A DNA stretch of 64,000 nucleotides, taken from positions 1 through 64,000 of the forward strand of contig DEWK01000018.1 in assembly GCA_002363615.1 (NCBI GenBank). Reading direction: 5' to 3'. Positions 45,233 through 53,576 of this stretch are shown here, piece after piece. The position numbers and the translations under genes are program-made. Under the pieces are notes generated by a model that did not search any database, was not told the DNA's origin, and saw only the letters and a list, made by a program, of their open reading frames with translations. Each line of letters begins with the position of its first letter. Within the stretch, counting starts at the first letter, position 1. Source of the DNA: Lachnospira sp. UBA3212. Its GTDB lineage: Bacteria > Bacillota > Clostridia > Lachnospirales > Lachnospiraceae.

Positions 45233-46030
45233 TTACAAGCATTCTTTCTTTCTCATGGTCCATAACCCAAGGATTAGTGTTACCAAAATAATAATACCAT
45301 CCACAACAAGAATCTGTAAAGGGGTGATTCCACCTTCTCTCATTAAGGCTGTTCGATTTAAAATCAGGTAGTCTCCCGGTATCCATTTTGAATAATAAAA
45401 GGTAGAGATCAATAGCAGTCCTAAGATAATCACATATCCCACCACAGGAGAACAAATCAGTTGCAAATAAAGTTCTAACTGGGTTAAGGCAAGGACCGTT
45501 ACCGGCATGCAAATCCCAAGATAAATCCAGATTTGATTTACTTGCAAAACCTGCCATTCCAAGAGTTCGAATACCTGCGAATGATAAATAAGTCCATAAG
45601 AGCCATGAAGCATTGCCACCAAAGAAACAAAAAGTAAAGAAACTACCAGCAAGACAAGAACATGAATCACATTCATCAAACACTTACTAATCCACCAGAT
45701 GCTCTTATCCTGAAACCTGGGAATCGTCAGGCTTGACCTTTCTTTCCACTCCTTGTAGACGTAGTAGACAAAAAAGAAAAAAACCAGGGTCATAATCGCC
45801 ATAAAGGGAAAAGGAAATTCAAATCCTTCTAACTCATCCTTTCTAAATTCGCGGTTCCCTTTAAATAGATAAAGGAGTACATCTAGTGCTGATCCCTTTA
45901 GCTGAAAGACATTCAACCATTGATATGCCTTTTCGGCAAATGCTCCCATAAGAATTCCAAAGGCCAAATACAGGAACCATTTGCGGAAAATTCCAGTTTT
46001 CAAATCGTATCTTATCGCCCGTAATAACAT
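45233..46030 (-). CDS. ABC-2 type membrane protein (third permease of operon)
   Basis: The 265-residue protein has about six membrane helices, beginning with a cytoplasmic RYDLKTGIFRKW stretch and an FPFMAIMTLVFFFFVYY helix, and follows the ATPase gene by 2 bases. It should be a membrane-spanning subunit. No sequence family beyond the ABC-2-like topology is recognised. Confidence 0.7.
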   Translation of the reverse strand: MLLRAIRYDLKTGIFRKWFLYLAFGILMGAFAEKAYQWLNVFQLKGSALDVLLYLFKGNREFRKDELEGFEFPFPFMAIMTLVFFFFVYYVYKEWKERSSLTIPRFQDKSIWWISKCLMNVIHVLVLLVVSLLFVSLVAMLHGSYGLIYHSQVFELLEWQVLQVNQIWIYLGICMPVTVLALTQLELYLQLICSPVVGYVIILGLLLISTFYYSKWIPGDYLILNRTALMREGGITPLQILVVDGIIILVTLILGLWTMRKKECL

Positions 46031-46032
46031 AC

Positions 46033-46677
46033 TTAGACTGCCTCTTTCTTCTCCACAATTTTACCTGCACTAATCTCAACGATTTCGTCCGCAAGTTCCA
46101 TGAGTTCTTCCTTATCATGACATGCTACAATAACGATAGCTCCCCGATTCTTTGCTTCAAAAATAATCTTTTTTACGAGAACCACGCCTTCTTCATCAAT
46201 GGCATTGATTGGCTCATCCAAAATCACAATCTCAGGCTTTTCCATAACAGCAGCCGCAATCCCTAACTTCTGCTTCATTCCAAGGGAATACTTTTTATAC
46301 TTTCTCTTATCCTCAGGATCTAATCCAACCGCACTAAGAGCTTCCTTAATTTCCTTTTCCTTAATTTTCCCCTGAATATCTGCCAAAAGCTTAAGGTTGG
46401 CGTAACCGGTATAATTATCTAAAAAGGCAGGATTTTCCAAAAGAATTCCAATGCTTTCCGGAAATGACAAATCCTTTCCGAGCTGTTTATCTCCAATCTT
46501 CACATAGCCGGAGCTTGGATTGATCAAACCGCTAATCGCTCTCATTAACATGGTCTTTCCGCTTCCGTTTTTTCCCTTAAAACCATAGCAAACTCCGGAA
46601 TGAAGTTTCAAATTAACATGATCCAAAACGGTAGCGCCCTTAATAGTTTTTGTATAATCATTTACAATAATCTCCAT
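46033..46677 (-). CDS. ABC transporter ATP-binding protein, E-loop (bacteriocin-immunity/BcrA-like) type
   Basis: The 214-residue ATPase has Walker A GKNGSGKT (35-42), signature YSLGMKQKLG (about 130-139), Walker B IVILDEP (about 150-156) and a switch His in the ACHDKEE segment. The Q-loop position in IGILLENPAF holds Glu instead of Gln, the E-loop seen in ATPases of lantibiotic-immunity transporters such as LanF and related bacitracin-resistance proteins. It is flanked by three distinct membrane proteins and two extracytoplasmic proteins, a layout like LanFEG plus an immunity lipoprotein. Transported molecule unknown. Confidence 0.88.
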   Translation of the reverse strand: MEIIVNDYTKTIKGATVLDHVNLKLHSGVCYGFKGKNGSGKTMLMRAISGLINPSSGYVKIGDKQLGKDLSFPESIGILLENPAFLDNYTGYANLKLLADIQGKIKEKEIKEALSAVGLDPEDKRKYKKYSLGMKQKLGIAAAVMEKPEIVILDEPINAIDEEGVVLVKKIIFEAKNRGAIVIVACHDKEELMELADEIVEISAGKIVEKKEAV

Positions 46678-46693
46678 GATTATGTCCTCCTTC

Positions 46694-47392
46694 TTATAAG
46701 AAATCTCGTTTTCTTTTTAAATAACCCAATCCAATCAATACCACAATCAAAAGGATTGGGAAAATGAACTGGTAGAAGTTTGAAATTGGAGCAGTCCAAA
46801 TATCGTAATAAACTCCCGACCTCATAAGCCAAGGAAGACCATTTCTTATTAGGACCGCAAAAAGTCCAATCGTTACAAGCATCCCCATTACGTAATTACC
46901 GGTCCACCACCAAATCACTTGAACAAGCAATTGACTAATCACCACATAAAAAAATGTCGAAACCAAATACATAAAAATAAAAAACTTCAGGTTTAAATAA
47001 TTCAATGTACCTCTGGTTAACATATAAAATAGTGATGTGGTTTCATCCCATTTATAAAAATTGCCATATAAAACAGCGATTGTTTCACAGGACAAAAAAA
47101 GCAAAAATGTTATGATATATCCGCTGTGAAAGATGTTTAAGAGAATATCCAACCATATTTCCTTTATATTTTTCTTTCTAACTATCATATTATAGTTCAT
47201 TTCATTTTTTAAAAAAACAAATCCTATAATCACTGAAATCGGAACAATAAAATACCAAACGGCTAATCCTTGCGTTCTTACAAAAACATCTATTCCACAA
47301 GCATATTTTTTCTTTAATCCAAAAAAAGATTGAAAAAAAACCAGAATACAGAGGAGAAAATAGATTTTTATAATCGTTTTTAATTTTTTCAT
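46694..47392 (-). CDS. Membrane protein of the ABC operon (second permease)
   Basis: The 232-residue protein has about six hydrophobic helices and ends in a basic KRKRDF tail. It lacks known motifs. Its position 16 bases upstream of the ATPase gene suggests a permease partner. Confidence 0.65.
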   Translation of the reverse strand: MKKLKTIIKIYFLLCILVFFQSFFGLKKKYACGIDVFVRTQGLAVWYFIVPISVIIGFVFLKNEMNYNMIVRKKNIKEIWLDILLNIFHSGYIITFLLFLSCETIAVLYGNFYKWDETTSLFYMLTRGTLNYLNLKFFIFMYLVSTFFYVVISQLLVQVIWWWTGNYVMGMLVTIGLFAVLIRNGLPWLMRSGVYYDIWTAPISNFYQFIFPILLIVVLIGLGYLKRKRDFL

Positions 47393-47411
47393 TTCTAATT
47401 CTTATTTCCTT

Positions 47412-48017
47412 TTATTTAAAATTCAACTGATAATAATTCTTAGTTGGATAAAGGGAGTATATAATTTTAGCTCCATATTTCTTAATATCATCCTGTTTCA
47501 AATACCCTTTAGGTATTTCAAAGGGAACTATAATTTCCTTCTCCTCTCCGGGTTTATATGAATCAACTGATCCATCGTTTAGTGCATGGATTAATTCTAA
47601 GCTCGGATTATTGTCTATCACTTTTAAATCCATTTTCCACAGACGTAATGAATCCTGTTTTTGTAAATCAATCTCCTCATCTGTGGGATTTGATATTTTG
47701 ATTTCACAACTGATATATTGGGTGTCCGCCTCTCCTTGAATAAACTCTTTTAGAAGAAACTTATAAAATTCCTCATCCCCTTGACTTATATCCTCATATT
47801 GCTCCTCAATTTTTGGATAGGTATCTAAAAAATCTGATCTTTTTAGAATCTTGGCAGACTCCAAAGTCACCTCTAAGCCATGATAAATCACTGTATCCCC
47901 AAGCTTGTATTTTTTTATACTTGCATTTGGATAGTTTTGATTCAACTGAACAACCTGATAAATATATGCGGATATTAATACAAGAAGAATCACACTTATT
48001 ATTTTTTTATAATTCAT
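47412..48017 (-). CDS. Membrane-anchored extracytoplasmic protein of the ABC operon (DUF5028-like)
   Basis: The product of about 201 residues has one N-terminal hydrophobic segment (about 6-22) and a beta-rich soluble domain with a YHGLEVTLESAKIL block and a CEIKISNPTDEEIDL block, a pattern like DUF5028/DUF4352-type proteins. It should sit outside the membrane. The start may be ATG 48017 or GTG 48020; the coding region overlaps the upstream permease by 11-14 bases. It may bind the transported molecule or shield the cell from it. Confidence 0.68.
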   Translation of the reverse strand: MNYKKIISVILLVLISAYIYQVVQLNQNYPNASIKKYKLGDTVIYHGLEVTLESAKILKRSDFLDTYPKIEEQYEDISQGDEEFYKFLLKEFIQGEADTQYISCEIKISNPTDEEIDLQKQDSLRLWKMDLKVIDNNPSLELIHALNDGSVDSYKPGEEKEIIVPFEIPKGYLKQDDIKKYGAKIIYSLYPTKNYYQLNFK

Positions 48018-48828
48018 CACTATTCTTCTCCATCTGATAAAAAGTTAAATACGTTACTAAAATCCCTAAAACACAAAAGATAATTACATTAACAATATTG
48101 ACACCATTTGACTGATCTGCGTCCATCATATAATATGGATTCCAAGTTGCCAAATCCGAAAAACCTGTGACTGCGTGCATCCCAAAAAAAGAAATAAAGG
48201 GAACAAACGTCAGGATATAAACATTATGTACAAACCTGGTTAATACTAATCCCAATTCAGAAAAGACCCCTACGATAATCACTGATGCCACAACAAATAC
48301 CAAATAATAAAGCATTGGGTGAGCATACTGTAAATCCAGTAGGGTTGCATTACCAAACACACCACTTATGTTAGCCGCCATTTCTAAACGAAGCATAGGC
48401 AACACACTTATTGTTAAAAGAAAATCCAGCAAATATGAATATAAGCAGACAATGGATGTCGATAAGAAAACGCTGATATATTTTGCCTTTAAGTATGATT
48501 TTTTATCTGTACGACTTACTATATTTTTTATATATCCTGTTTTTTTATCTTGGTAATAAGAGGTTGCATAAGGATATGAGGCTATCAGAACAATTGTATA
48601 TAAAAACAGTTGTTTGTAGATAGACCAGCTACTTGTGGTAATTAAACAATTATAAGCTGAATAAGGATAATCCATATTTCCACTTAAAGTCCCATTAATC
48701 ATTCCAAGTGTTGAAGTAACAAACTCCAATACCATAATAATGGTTTCAATTATAAGAGCAATCAAAAACTTTTTATTAATAAATGCTCGACGAATTTCTA
48801 ATTTTAATATTTTACTCACCTTGTCCAT
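48007..48828 (-). CDS. ABC-2 type membrane protein (first permease of operon)
   Basis: The 273-residue protein has about six helices; its N-terminal LEIRRAFINKKFLIALIIE segment and the first loop resemble ABC-2 family permeases such as those in lantibiotic-immunity and multidrug efflux operons. Its start overlaps the lipoprotein stop by 17 bases; a GTG three codons later (48819) has a better ribosome binding site (AAAGGATGG) and is a fair alternative. Confidence 0.72.
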   Translation of the reverse strand: MDKVSKILKLEIRRAFINKKFLIALIIETIIMVLEFVTSTLGMINGTLSGNMDYPYSAYNCLITTSSWSIYKQLFLYTIVLIASYPYATSYYQDKKTGYIKNIVSRTDKKSYLKAKYISVFLSTSIVCLYSYLLDFLLTISVLPMLRLEMAANISGVFGNATLLDLQYAHPMLYYLVFVVASVIIVGVFSELGLVLTRFVHNVYILTFVPFISFFGMHAVTGFSDLATWNPYYMMDADQSNGVNIVNVIIFCVLGILVTYLTFYQMEKNSDEL

Positions 48829-49573
48829 CCTTTACCAATAAAAATTTTATATCTTCATCTGTTTGCTCTACAGACTTCAAATCTAATTCCTCAAATCCCT
48901 TTACCCAAGTAAATAACTCACAATAAATTGGTTGATTCTTATAAATTAAATCAAAATTTGTTAGCACGTGAATTGTCTTTGTTTCACCAGCCTTTAAATA
49001 AAGCCTATAATATTTATCACTTTCATGATCATATGTGTTTTGATCAAAGAGACATTCACCATTATTCGCACGTACAATCTTTTTATCTGCAAATTTATTT
49101 TCTAAATCTCCATCAACCCTTGCATATAATTGAGATAAACTACCACCTACGTAAATTGTTTTGACCTGATCGGTATTGTTTGTAATCTCATACTCAACAA
49201 CTATAAACCCTAATTTTTCTATTTCAAAATCTAGGTTAATCATCTCAAAATCCTCTTCAGAATCTCCAAAATCATCTAAATTATCGATTTCATCTAATGA
49301 TTCCGAAATTTGATATCCTTTCACCGCTACTGTATAATCATGGATTTTAACTGATTCCTGGTTATAAAAAAACTGATCCGGTAAATAGTATTTTAATTCT
49401 TCTTGACCAGCTTCCTGATTTATATTTTCACTTTCTTCTTCCTTCTCTTCTACTGTGTTGTATTCTCCCGTTATCGCTCTTTTTTCTTCAACTGACGAAA
49501 AACTGGTTTTAGGTCCACAAGCGGAAAAAGCTATCATCCCTAGACAAAGAAATACTATACATAATTTTCTCAT
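48812..49573 (-). CDS. Lipoprotein of the ABC operon (DUF5027-like)
   Basis: The 253-residue protein has a lipobox (FSACG, Cys near residue 19), a Glu-rich linker (about 36-58) and a beta-sandwich-like domain (about 70-253) with VVEYEITNNTDQVKTIYVG and AGETKTIHVL blocks, resembling DUF5027/DUF4352-like folds. It is the first gene of the operon and lies behind a long leader RNA. The domain pairing with 47412-48017 suggests two related extracytoplasmic proteins with a shared partner, such as an exported peptide or a target receptor. Confidence 0.72.
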   Translation of the reverse strand: MRKLCIVFLCLGMIAFSACGPKTSFSSVEEKRAITGEYNTVEEKEEESENINQEAGQEELKYYLPDQFFYNQESVKIHDYTVAVKGYQISESLDEIDNLDDFGDSEEDFEMINLDFEIEKLGFIVVEYEITNNTDQVKTIYVGGSLSQLYARVDGDLENKFADKKIVRANNGECLFDQNTYDHESDKYYRLYLKAGETKTIHVLTNFDLIYKNQPIYCELFTWVKGFEELDLKSVEQTDEDIKFLLVKDGQGE

Positions 49574-49595
49574 GAAATACTCCTTCCAAATAAAA

Positions 49596-49642
49596 AAGTG
49601 TGTCTTTCGAGAAGATGCTTCATCCCTCGTATTAACACACTT
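49596..49642. terminator. Terminator-like stem directly before the lipoprotein gene
   Basis: AAGTGTGT (49596-49603) pairs with ACACACTT (49635-49642), with inner CGAG/CTCG pairs at 49608-49611 and 49626-49629. On the minus strand a T-run follows; the ribosome binding site for the lipoprotein lies just after it. It can act as an intrinsic terminator of the leader RNA. Confidence 0.8.
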
Positions 49643-49728
49643 ATTTTTTTTTAAAATATGCGTTTTTTTCTACATCAATCATTTTTGATGCACTATATAG
49701 TTTTTATCTCAAACTTGTTTTTATAAAT

Positions 49729-49823
49729 AAAAAAGTGCCGTTCATAAAATAACAGCACACGAAAAAATCATATTACAAATTGTTCCCTACCCAACTGTTA
49801 TTCTCTTTCACATTCTCATCACA
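49729..49823 (-). ncRNA. Leader RNA with an internal conditional terminator, or small RNA, about 95 nt
   Basis: From the promoter at 49830-49858 the transcript begins near 49823. A terminator stem (arms 49735-49742 and 49751-49758, with a T-run beyond) would end it near 49729. An upstream AATAACAG (minus strand, 49795-49802) is a perfect complement of CTGTTATT (minus strand, 49748-49755), which overlaps the 5' terminator arm. The two pairings are mutually exclusive, giving an antiterminator/terminator switch. No ORF of note fits. It is either a free small RNA or a regulated leader of the ABC operon. This accounts for part of the 345-base gap between rpsO and the lipoprotein gene. Confidence 0.55.
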
Positions 49824-49829
49824 TTCGAT

Positions 49830-49858
49830 ACTATACCACGAATGCATAATTATGTAAA
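49830..49858 (-). promoter_or_regulatory. Promoter for the ABC operon leader
   Basis: TTTACA (49853-49858), a 17-base spacer and TATAGT (49830-49835) with a TG extension; a strong sigma-A-type promoter. Confidence 0.8.
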
Positions 49859-49879
49859 GACTTTTAATAAATAAAAAAA

Positions 49880-49898
49880 GAAGCCGCCAAGCGACTTC
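49880..49898 (-). terminator. Terminator of rpsO
   Basis: GAAGTCGC (49891-49898, minus strand) pairs with GCGGCTTC (49880-49887), one mismatch, followed by seven T. Confidence 0.88.
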
Positions 49899-49918
49899 CC
49901 TTTCTATAATTTTAAAAA

Positions 49919-50182
49919 TTACTTTCTGATTCCAAGCTTCTCGATCAAGGTTCTGTAACCTTCAAGATCGTTAGCCTTAAGGTAAGCAAGGAGACCCTTT
50001 CTCTTACCAACCATCTTTAAAAGACCACGTCTAGAATGATGATCCTTCTTGTGAACCTTTAAATGCTCAGTTAATTCCTTAATTCTCTCTGTTAAAAGAG
50101 CAATCTGAACTTCCGGAGAACCTGTATCTCCTTCTTTTCTTCCGTAGGTCTGAATTAATTCTGCCTTCTTTTCTGCTGTCAT
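49919..50182 (-). CDS. rpsO: 30S ribosomal protein S15
   Basis: The 87-residue protein has all S15 blocks: GDTGSPEVQIALLTERI near residue 20, HLKVHKKDHHSRRGLLKMVGKR near residue 40 and the LIEKLGIRK end. S15 binds 16S rRNA early in 30S assembly. It has its own promoter (50269-50297), a structured leader and a terminator, so it is a separate unit from the ribF-truB operon. Confidence 0.98.
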   Translation of the reverse strand: MTAEKKAELIQTYGRKEGDTGSPEVQIALLTERIKELTEHLKVHKKDHHSRRGLLKMVGKRKGLLAYLKANDLEGYRTLIEKLGIRK

Positions 50183-50183
50183 T

Positions 50184-50262
50184 GTGACATCCTCCTTAAA
50201 ATTAATAATCGCCTGTCACTGTGTAGGGGTTGGAGTATCCAACTACAAAGTAACGGTTAACC
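50184..50262 (-). promoter_or_regulatory. Structured leader of rpsO, candidate S15 autoregulatory element
   Basis: The leader of about 80 bases has a GTTGG/CCAAC hairpin and an inverted pair GTGACA (50214-50219, minus strand) and TGTCAC (50184-50189) that encloses the AGGAGG site. S15 represses its own translation in several bacteria by binding such leaders, in several unrelated RNA forms; whether this is one of them is inference. Confidence 0.5.
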
Positions 50263-50268
50263 TATGAA

Positions 50269-50297
50269 ACTATACCACACTTTCTAGTCCTTGTCTA
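50269..50297 (-). promoter_or_regulatory. Promoter of rpsO
   Basis: TAGACA (50292-50297), a 17-base spacer and TATAGT (50269-50274) with a TG extension. Confidence 0.75.
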
Positions 50298-50327
50298 GTC
50301 TCATTTTAATCTTTTTGCCCGGTCGGA

Positions 50328-51245
50328 TTACAAACTTCGACTACTTGAATACATTTCCTTTGATTGTTCTATATCTTCATGGATTTGTTTGATTAATTCC
50401 TCCAAGGAGGAGAATTTTTTTTCAGGTCTTAAAAATTTTAAAAACTCCACCTTCACTTCTCTTCCATAAAGATTTCCCTGATAACCGATCAGATGAGTTT
50501 CAATGCTAAGAGCCTCCCCGTCTTCTATACTAGGACGAATTCCTACATTGGTTACTCCCGGATAGGACTGGTTGTCTACATGAACCCTAGAAGCATAAGC
50601 CCCGTGAGCAGGAAGAATCTTGCCCTCTAAAACTTTCTGATTAATTGTAGGAATCCCAATGGTCCGTCCCAATTCCTTTCCGTGAATTACCTCTGCGGTC
50701 ACTTCATAGGGTCTTCCCAGAAGCAAGGTAATTTCCTCCATCTTACCCACCGTTAAAAGGCTACGAATTCGGCTTGAAGAAATATCCTCCTCCTTGTATT
50801 GAAGTTTCTCTAAAACCTCTACTTGAAAATGATTATTTCTGGCAAAATCCTGAAGAAAAGAAATATCTCCCTTACGGTCTTTTCCAAAACGGAAATCCCT
50901 GCCTGCACAAAGATATTTTGTATGTAATCGTTTTAATAGAATTTCATTCACAAAATCTTTTGCCTCCATGCGAAACATTTCTTTGTTGGCAGGAAGCTTC
51001 ACCAAAAAATCTACTCCAAGTTTTTCTAAGTTTGCCCTCTTTTCTTCCTGGCTTAAAATACCTGTATGGTCTTGGGTAAGCGGACGATCAAAGGTAACTA
51101 CACAGGAAAGCAGGCCCTCCTCTTTTTTGTTTAAGACACGTTTGATAATCTCCTGATGCCCCTCATGAATCCCATCGAACTTTCCTATGGCAACTGCCAT
51201 AGAAGCAGACGCCTGGTAAGAAAAAATATCCCGAATAATTTCCAT
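50328..51245 (-). CDS. ribF: Bifunctional riboflavin kinase / FAD synthetase
   Basis: The 305-residue enzyme makes FMN and FAD. The N-terminal FAD synthetase half has the nucleotidyl-transferase signature IGKFDGIHEGHQEII near residue 20 and the GRDFRFGKDRKGD segment; the C-terminal kinase half has ELGRTIGIPTINQ and GVTNVGIRPSIEDG. It lies 15 bases after truB, the last gene of the nusA-infB operon. Confidence 0.97.
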   Translation of the reverse strand: MEIIRDIFSYQASASMAVAIGKFDGIHEGHQEIIKRVLNKKEEGLLSCVVTFDRPLTQDHTGILSQEEKRANLEKLGVDFLVKLPANKEMFRMEAKDFVNEILLKRLHTKYLCAGRDFRFGKDRKGDISFLQDFARNNHFQVEVLEKLQYKEEDISSSRIRSLLTVGKMEEITLLLGRPYEVTAEVIHGKELGRTIGIPTINQKVLEGKILPAHGAYASRVHVDNQSYPGVTNVGIRPSIEDGEALSIETHLIGYQGNLYGREVKVEFLKFLRPEKKFSSLEELIKQIHEDIEQSKEMYSSSRSL

Positions 51246-51260
51246 GACAGTTCCTCCCTT

Positions 51261-52169
51261 CTATTGAAAATTCTTTACCATAGTTAGCAGATTTTTTTGC
51301 TTTTGAGACTTTTGATAGATTGCTGCAAAATGACCTTCCTTGGTGTATACCCGATAGAAGTCACTGGTAAAGCTTTCCGGTTCTTCTAAAAATTCAGAAA
51401 TGGTTAGGGCATTACCATTCGAAAGAAAACGCATCGCCTCTTCCCTAACCTGAAGTTTTGGGTATGGGAACAAAGAATCCGGTTCAAAAATATAAGAAGA
51501 AATCCTGCCATTTTCTATGGCGGCTTCAACCTCAGAAAGAGTTAAGGCTTGATCTAAGGTAAAGGAAGCCACTCGAACTCTAGTAAGCTCCTTCATTGCT
51601 CCTCCTACCCGGAGCCTTTCACCAATATCCCTGCAAAGGCTTCGGATATAAGTTCCCTTAGAGCAAGACACCTCAAAAGAAATTTCACAGTCCCGATAGG
51701 AAGAAGTAATTGTAATTTCAGAAATCGTAATCGGTCTGGCTTTTCGTTCAATCACCTTTCCTTCTCTAGCCAGTTCATATAATTTTTTCCCATTGATTTT
51801 TAGGGCCGAATACATAGGTGGAACCTGACTGGAAGAACCAAGAAAAGAAAGAATGGCAGAACGAACCTCCTCCTCGCTTAGCAAAGAAGCTTCCTTGGTG
51901 TGATCACTTAGTATTTGTCCACTTAGGTCCTCCGTATCAGTGGTAATCCCTAGTTTTAAGGTACAAACATAGGTCTTACTCTTATCTGTTAGAAGATCAC
52001 AGACCTTGGTAGCTTTTCCCAAACAAACCGGGAGAACACCGGTAGCATCTGGATCAAGAGTTCCTGTATGCCCAATCTTTTTTTGATTAAAAATTTTGCG
52101 AAGCTTTGCTACCACATCAAACGAAGTAAAGCCTTTTTCTTTATTAATAATTATAATTCCGTTTGTCAT
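51261..52169 (-). CDS. truB: tRNA pseudouridine synthase B
   Basis: TruB makes pseudouridine 55 in the T loop of tRNAs. The 302-residue protein has the catalytic GHTGTLDPDATGVLPV block with the Asp near residue 38, the MYSALKINGKKLYELAREG segment near residue 118 and the CSKGTYIRSLCRDIG block near 170. Its ATG overlaps the TAA of nrnA by one base, so the two are translationally coupled. Confidence 0.98.
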   Translation of the reverse strand: MTNGIIIINKEKGFTSFDVVAKLRKIFNQKKIGHTGTLDPDATGVLPVCLGKATKVCDLLTDKSKTYVCTLKLGITTDTEDLSGQILSDHTKEASLLSEEEVRSAILSFLGSSSQVPPMYSALKINGKKLYELAREGKVIERKARPITISEITITSSYRDCEISFEVSCSKGTYIRSLCRDIGERLRVGGAMKELTRVRVASFTLDQALTLSEVEAAIENGRISSYIFEPDSLFPYPKLQVREEAMRFLSNGNALTISEFLEEPESFTSDFYRVYTKEGHFAAIYQKSQKQKNLLTMVKNFQ

Positions 52170-53122
52170 TACTTATCCTTTAACTGGGCTGCAACTTTTT
52201 TCACAACATTATTAATCACGTCATATTCATTGCCCATAAGGGTACAACCGGCAGCACGTACATGACCGCCACCACCTAAGGACTGAGCAATCTGGCTCAC
52301 ATTCACCAGACCTTTTGAACGCATGCTTACCTTGTAGGTCAATTCTCCTGATTCATGAATAAAAATTGCACATTCTACGCCCTTAGTCATAATCAATTGA
52401 TCCACAATACCATCCAGGTCATTGCCGGAAACCCCATAGAATTCCTTTTCCTGCTTATTAACAACTGTGTAAATAATCTTTCCATCCAAAAGGGTAACAC
52501 TTTCTAAAAGTGCCCGTCCCAGAATTTGATTCTGCAAATAAGTCTTTCCAAAATAAGTATCATTTACAATTTTAGAAAAATCAATGCCGTGATCAATTAA
52601 AGCACCCGCCACCTGGAGGGTAGCCTTAGAGGTGCAGGAATGACGAAAGGCTCCGGTATCTCCAATGATTCCGGTGTACAGAGCCTCCGCTACTTCCTTA
52701 GAAATTTTCTCATCTTCTAAGTATGCAAATAATAATTCGCAAGTGGAGCTGATTTCAGGCTCTACAATATTATAGTCTGCAAATCCGGTATTGCTAATAT
52801 GATGATCAAAACAAATTTTCTTTTTTGCACTTAGGAAATACTTGGCATTGTCTCCCAATCGATCTTCACTTCCACAGTCCAGGCAGAAGTAAAGATCATA
52901 TTGTTTTTCCTCCTTGGCATCCTTGATCTCATTGGAATTTTTTAAAAATAAAAATTTAGGATCTGGTGTTTCTAAACGAACATCCACCTGTAGATCCGGA
53001 TAGTTATCCAACAAATAATTATACAGTGCCAAGCAGGAACCGATACAGTCTGCATCCGGACGCACATGTCCACTGATTCCTACCACCTTGGCATCTGCAA
53101 TCATCTCTTTTAACTGTTCCAT
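52169..53122 (-). CDS. nrnA: DHH-family phosphoesterase, NrnA (oligoribonuclease / pAp phosphatase)
   Basis: The 317-residue protein degrades short RNA oligonucleotides (and often 3'-phosphoadenosine 5'-phosphate). The DHH metal ligands are in GHVRPDADCIGS (residues 18-29), CLDCGSEDR near residue 82 and CFDHHISN near residue 103; the DHHA1 substrate block is SLGGGGHVRAAGC near the C-terminus. Position between rbfA and truB is typical for Firmicutes. Confidence 0.96.
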   Translation of the reverse strand: MEQLKEMIADAKVVGISGHVRPDADCIGSCLALYNYLLDNYPDLQVDVRLETPDPKFLFLKNSNEIKDAKEEKQYDLYFCLDCGSEDRLGDNAKYFLSAKKKICFDHHISNTGFADYNIVEPEISSTCELLFAYLEDEKISKEVAEALYTGIIGDTGAFRHSCTSKATLQVAGALIDHGIDFSKIVNDTYFGKTYLQNQILGRALLESVTLLDGKIIYTVVNKQEKEFYGVSGNDLDGIVDQLIMTKGVECAIFIHESGELTYKVSMRSKGLVNVSQIAQSLGGGGHVRAAGCTLMGNEYDVINNVVKKVAAQLKDK

Positions 53123-53140
53123 TATGCCCCTCCTCTTCTA

Positions 53141-53539
53141 TTACTGCTTGTCCGCTTCTCCGTCCTCTTCCACATGATTCTTGGCATCCTCTGCGGTTAC
53201 CTCATCAATCAAATGTGACATACGAACACCATATTCAATGGAATCGTCTAAAGCAAAGGTAAGCTCTGGTGTATTTCTAAGATTTACAGAAGAAGCAAGG
53301 AGCTTACGAATATAACCCTTCGAAGACTTTAAACCATCGATAGTATTCTTCTTAGCTTCCTCATCTCCTAATACACTGATAAAGACCCGGCAGAATTTTA
53401 AGTCTGGCGCAACCACAACATGGGTAACAGAAACCATGGGAGCAATTCTTGGATCCTTTAATTCAAAATTAATAATACGACTTAACTCCTTTTGTACCTC
53501 AGAATTAATTCTTGTATTCTTTACGCTATTTTTTCTCAT
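53141..53539 (-). CDS. rbfA: Ribosome-binding factor A
   Basis: This KH-fold protein helps mature the 5' end of 16S rRNA during 30S assembly. The 132-residue product has the family blocks RINSEVQKELSRIINFELKDPRI, VTHVVVAPDLKFCRVFISVLG and RNTPELTFALDDSIEYG. An internal promoter and a stem-loop lie just upstream, so rbfA and the genes after it can be expressed apart from infB. Confidence 0.97.
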   Translation of the reverse strand: MRKNSVKNTRINSEVQKELSRIINFELKDPRIAPMVSVTHVVVAPDLKFCRVFISVLGDEEAKKNTIDGLKSSKGYIRKLLASSVNLRNTPELTFALDDSIEYGVRMSHLIDEVTAEDAKNHVEEDGEADKQ

Positions 53540-53576
53540 AAAACCTCATTTCCATATGATTGGTAAATACATTCCG

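Noticed and set aside
45225..45683. Second minus-strand frame overlapping the third permease
   Set aside because: It runs in another frame through the permease gene, and the permease has the better start and continuous helices.
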